Source: Paenibacillaceae bacterium (GTDB lineage: Bacteria > Bacillota > Bacilli > Paenibacillales > Paenibacillaceae). Taken from it: DNA of 64,000 bases. The DNA is taken from the NCBI GenBank assembly GCA_004134985.1, contig REGQ01000008.1, forward strand, positions 124,001-188,000, in the 5' to 3' direction. This document shows, piece after piece, positions 61,867 through 64,000 of this stretch. Numbering within the stretch: position 1 is the stretch's first letter; each line of letters starts with the position of its first letter. A program made the position numbers and the translations under genes. The notes under the pieces were generated by a model. The model did not search any database. It was not told the DNA's origin and saw nothing but the letters and a program-made list of their open reading frames with translations.

Positions 61867-62883
61867 CTATTGTTTTATTTTTAAGAGTGCATCATCTAAC
61901 GCAGCCACAACGTTGTCGCACCACGCATCGAATTCCTGATCCTCGGTTTGCAGTTCCGGATGGGCGAGAATGTGTTGAACGGTTTGCCGAATACCCTGAT
62001 CAAGACGCGTTGTGGCAACAAATTCGGGCACAAGCCTTTTCAGCTTGGCATTGTCAAACACAACCGTATTGGCCTTGTCCCCGAGCAGGCCGCCCCGGTA
62101 ATCCTCGCTGCTGCTTGCATCGAGGAATGCTGATGAGACGTGGACCGCGTTCAGCTTAACTCCCAGCGTATCAGCAATAATCTGATAGATTTGGTTCCAG
62201 GTGACCGACTCATCAGACGTAATATGCACGGATTCGCCGATCGCATGAATATTGCCCATCAGACCGATAAAGCCTTTGGCAAAATCGCTATTATGCGTCA
62301 TTGTCCATAGCGATGTACCGTCGCCGTGGATGATGACCGGTTTATTCTCCAGCATACGCTTGGCGACTTGCCAGCTGCCCTTGCTGCCGTGCACACCGAG
62401 CGGAATCGAGCGCTCGTCGTAGGTATGGCTTGGCCTTACGATGGTAATCGGAAAACCATGGTCGCGATACTGTGTCATCAAGTACTCTTCACAAGCAATC
62501 TTGTTGCGGGAATATTCCCAATAGGGGTTGGATAAAGGCGTTCCCTCTGTAATTCGATAATCGGACAATGGTGTCTGGTAGGCAGAAGCAGAGCTGATAA
62601 ACATAAATTGCTTGGTCTTGTCTTTAAACAAGCGATAGTCTCTTTCCAATTGTGCTGGCTGAAAAGCGATAAAGTCAGCGACAACGTCGAACGCCAAGTC
62701 TTCAATGAGTTTGGCTACCTGTTCTTCATCGTTGATATCCGCTTGAATAATATTTACACCGGGCGGCAACGCCTGATTTCTCGTCCCCCGATTCAATAGG
62801 TATAGCTCGCATCCCTTGTCCAATAACTGTCTGGTAATTGCCGAACTGATCGTACCCGTTCCTCCAATAAATAGCGCTTTCAT
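61867..62883 (-). CDS. NAD-dependent epimerase/dehydratase family protein
   Basis: The 338-residue extended SDR protein opens with the nucleotide motif FIGGTGTISSAI (residues 5-16). Downstream are VADFIAFQPAQ and the region FISSASAYQTPLSDYRITEG, where the usual Ser-Tyr-Lys catalytic set is not fully obvious (WEYSRNKIACEEYL contains a YSRNK form). The C-terminal part (GGLLGDKANTVVFDNAKLKRLVPEF) resembles nucleotide-sugar epimerases. The substrate is not known; roles in NAD-sugar metabolism or as an RNA-binding-like SDR are possible. It is transcribed alone. Confidence 0.85.
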   Translation of the reverse strand: MKALFIGGTGTISSAITRQLLDKGCELYLLNRGTRNQALPPGVNIIQADINDEEQVAKLIEDLAFDVVADFIAFQPAQLERDYRLFKDKTKQFMFISSASAYQTPLSDYRITEGTPLSNPYWEYSRNKIACEEYLMTQYRDHGFPITIVRPSHTYDERSIPLGVHGSKGSWQVAKRMLENKPVIIHGDGTSLWTMTHNSDFAKGFIGLMGNIHAIGESVHITSDESVTWNQIYQIIADTLGVKLNAVHVSSAFLDASSSEDYRGGLLGDKANTVVFDNAKLKRLVPEFVATTRLDQGIRQTVQHILAHPELQTEDQEFDAWCDNVVAALDDALLKIKQ

Positions 62884-62976
62884 AACTCCACCTCCGCTAG
62901 TGTTAGGCCGTCTCTCCTATGATAGCATGCCTGTCAGAGGAAAACAAAGCTTCGCTAGTACGGATAAATGTTGGAT

Positions 62977-64000
62977 TTATCGGTCGGCTTCATCTTGCAA
63001 TGATTGCGTCGGTTTGCTGTACCCAATTCTCAGCAGCTCCGGCAACTTGCTGATTTGAATATCTCTTGTGTATGCATCGGTTAAATTCCATTGGTCTTCT
63101 TCCAGTACATAGACTTGCCCATTTTTAACAGCGGGCAGTCCTTCCCAGCGGTTGCTGTGTATCAGCTCCACAGTTGCCAGACGCGATTGCCTTGTATTGG
63201 GAAGCATCACAAACAATCGGTCGCCAGCGTACTTCGTAATATCCGCTTCGGAAATTTCCTTGTAAGCTTCCCCTGCTTCAATCATCTGCTGCACCAGAGG
63301 AACCGGGCGAAAGCCTGATGGATGAAACAGCAGTTCAGGCAACCCCATGGTACCCATCACAAACAAGCGACGGCCGCGGTGATAAACAAACACGGTTGCT
63401 GTTTCACCTGGACGAATAATATCCTGCAGCTGCTGCCACATTGTCATCGTTTTGCTCTCATAGCTCGCCAGCCATCGTTCGGCCTCCCCCTGCTTACCTA
63501 GCCATTGTCCCAACATCAGCAGACGTTTGTTCAAAGGTCCATACGGATCATAAGTGAGTGTCGGGGCAATTTTCACAAGCTGCTCATATTGCTCTTCATC
63601 CGAATTTGAGTAAATGATGAGATCCGGCTCAAGCCCGGCAGCCTTCTCCCGGTTGAACGGAATCCCTATATCTACAATCCGCAGCAGTTCCTCTTGCATC
63701 CATGTATTCTTGAGTCCGTGCACATTTCCGCCAATCGGATGCGCACCTAAAATAAGCAAATCGCCCAGCGTTTCCCCATAATAAATAATTCTGCGCGGTT
63801 CTGAAGGAATCAGCACTTCATGGCCTGTGCAATCTTTGACAAGCAAACTTTGTTTCATCGAATGTACGTATTGTCTAGGCGTCATTCCGGTAAATTGGCG
63901 AAAGCGCCGGCTATAGTAGTACTCATCGGTAAAGCCTGCCTTGCGGGCAATTTCGCGAAGCGGGGCAGCTGAAGCCAACAGCCACTCCTTGGAACGGTCG
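62977..64000 (-). CDS. AraC-family regulator fused to a siderophore-binding domain (partial)
   Basis: The frame continues past the window edge, so the N-terminal sensor and first helix-turn-helix are missing. The visible part starts in the second AraC helix pair (LREIARKAGFTDEYYYSRRFRQFTGMTPRQYV) and continues into a FecB-type binding domain (EVLIPSEPRRIIYYGETLGDLLILGAHPIGG) to the stop. This is a second Btr-like regulator besides that at 4466-6145, diverged in sequence, probably sensing another ferric siderophore. The frame is intact in the visible part; it is not a pseudogene here. Confidence 0.88.
   Translation of the reverse strand, partial: DRSKEWLLASAAPLREIARKAGFTDEYYYSRRFRQFTGMTPRQYVHSMKQSLLVKDCTGHEVLIPSEPRRIIYYGETLGDLLILGAHPIGGNVHGLKNTWMQEELLRIVDIGIPFNREKAAGLEPDLIIYSNSDEEQYEQLVKIAPTLTYDPYGPLNKRLLMLGQWLGKQGEAERWLASYESKTMTMWQQLQDIIRPGETATVFVYHRGRRLFVMGTMGLPELLFHPSGFRPVPLVQQMIEAGEAYKEISEADITKYAGDRLFVMLPNTRQSRLATVELIHSNRWEGLPAVKNGQVYVLEEDQWNLTDAYTRDIQISKLPELLRIGYSKPTQSLQDEADR

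Overview
The window looks like a Paenibacillus or close relative (Bacillota). Support: AGGAGG-type ribosome binding sites, strong sigma-A promoters, many carbohydrate-type ABC importers, YesM/YesN-type two-component genes, DUF5696 and NHL/Yip1 proteins, AraC regulators fused to siderophore-binding domains, and SLH-domain remnants. No rRNA, tRNA, CRISPR array, prophage or intact transposase was seen. Genus is inferred from gene content only.

Layout. 0.5-4 kb: small membrane protein, aldo/keto reductase, cysK. 4-7.4 kb: iron-siderophore block (decayed binding protein, Btr-like AraC regulator, Fur-boxed binding lipoprotein). 7.4-8.9 kb: TetR and VOC pair. 9-25.4 kb: a large minus-strand sugar-uptake cluster with two complete sets of binding protein plus two permeases, one shared ATPase, a DUF5696 protein, an NHL-Yip1 membrane protein and a GH78 rhamnosidase. 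25.8-30 kb: divergent operon of two LLM flavin monooxygenases and an FAD oxidoreductase. 31-38.5 kb: lplABCD-like importer and GH4 alpha-galacturonidase with a YesN/YesM pair. 39.5-44.6 kb: nitroreductase, two NtaA-type monooxygenases and an orphan sugar-type binding lipoprotein. 44.9-47.1 kb: secreted protein and HAD hydrolase. 47.3-52 kb: ssuDCAB sulfonate operon and its TetR regulator. 52-53.5 kb: repeat array, DUF4395 and YezD. 53.7-57.3 kb: AraC regulator and two receiver-SARP-BTAD proteins. 57.5-64 kb: SLH remnant, lipoprotein with histidine kinase and OmpR regulator, NAD epimerase, and a second Btr-like regulator cut by the window end.

The main discovery is a family of seven 5' leaders. 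Each has a sigma-A promoter, then about 30-85 nt later a 16-nt hairpin motif (consensus NACC-NN-NNNA-NN-GGAG with covarying NN pairs), running straight into an intrinsic terminator. In six of the seven, the GGAG arm of the hairpin is also part of the terminator stem, as expected for an attenuator. The leaders stand before genes that are sulfur-related or plausibly so: ssuD operon, two other LLM-monooxygenase operons, the nitroreductase (likely FMN reductase), yezD, an aldo/keto reductase, and the 9-25 kb sugar importer. I infer a sulfur-starvation regulon in which some sugar-type importers may take up organosulfur or sulfonated sugars; the ligand and substrate are unknown.

A second theme is repeats: tandem arrays repeatedly sit at or just after gene 3' ends (periods 43, about 26, 84, 48 and about 13 bp), and MITE-like elements with CTATATAAGTTGAAC-type inverted ends occur in several intergenic regions.
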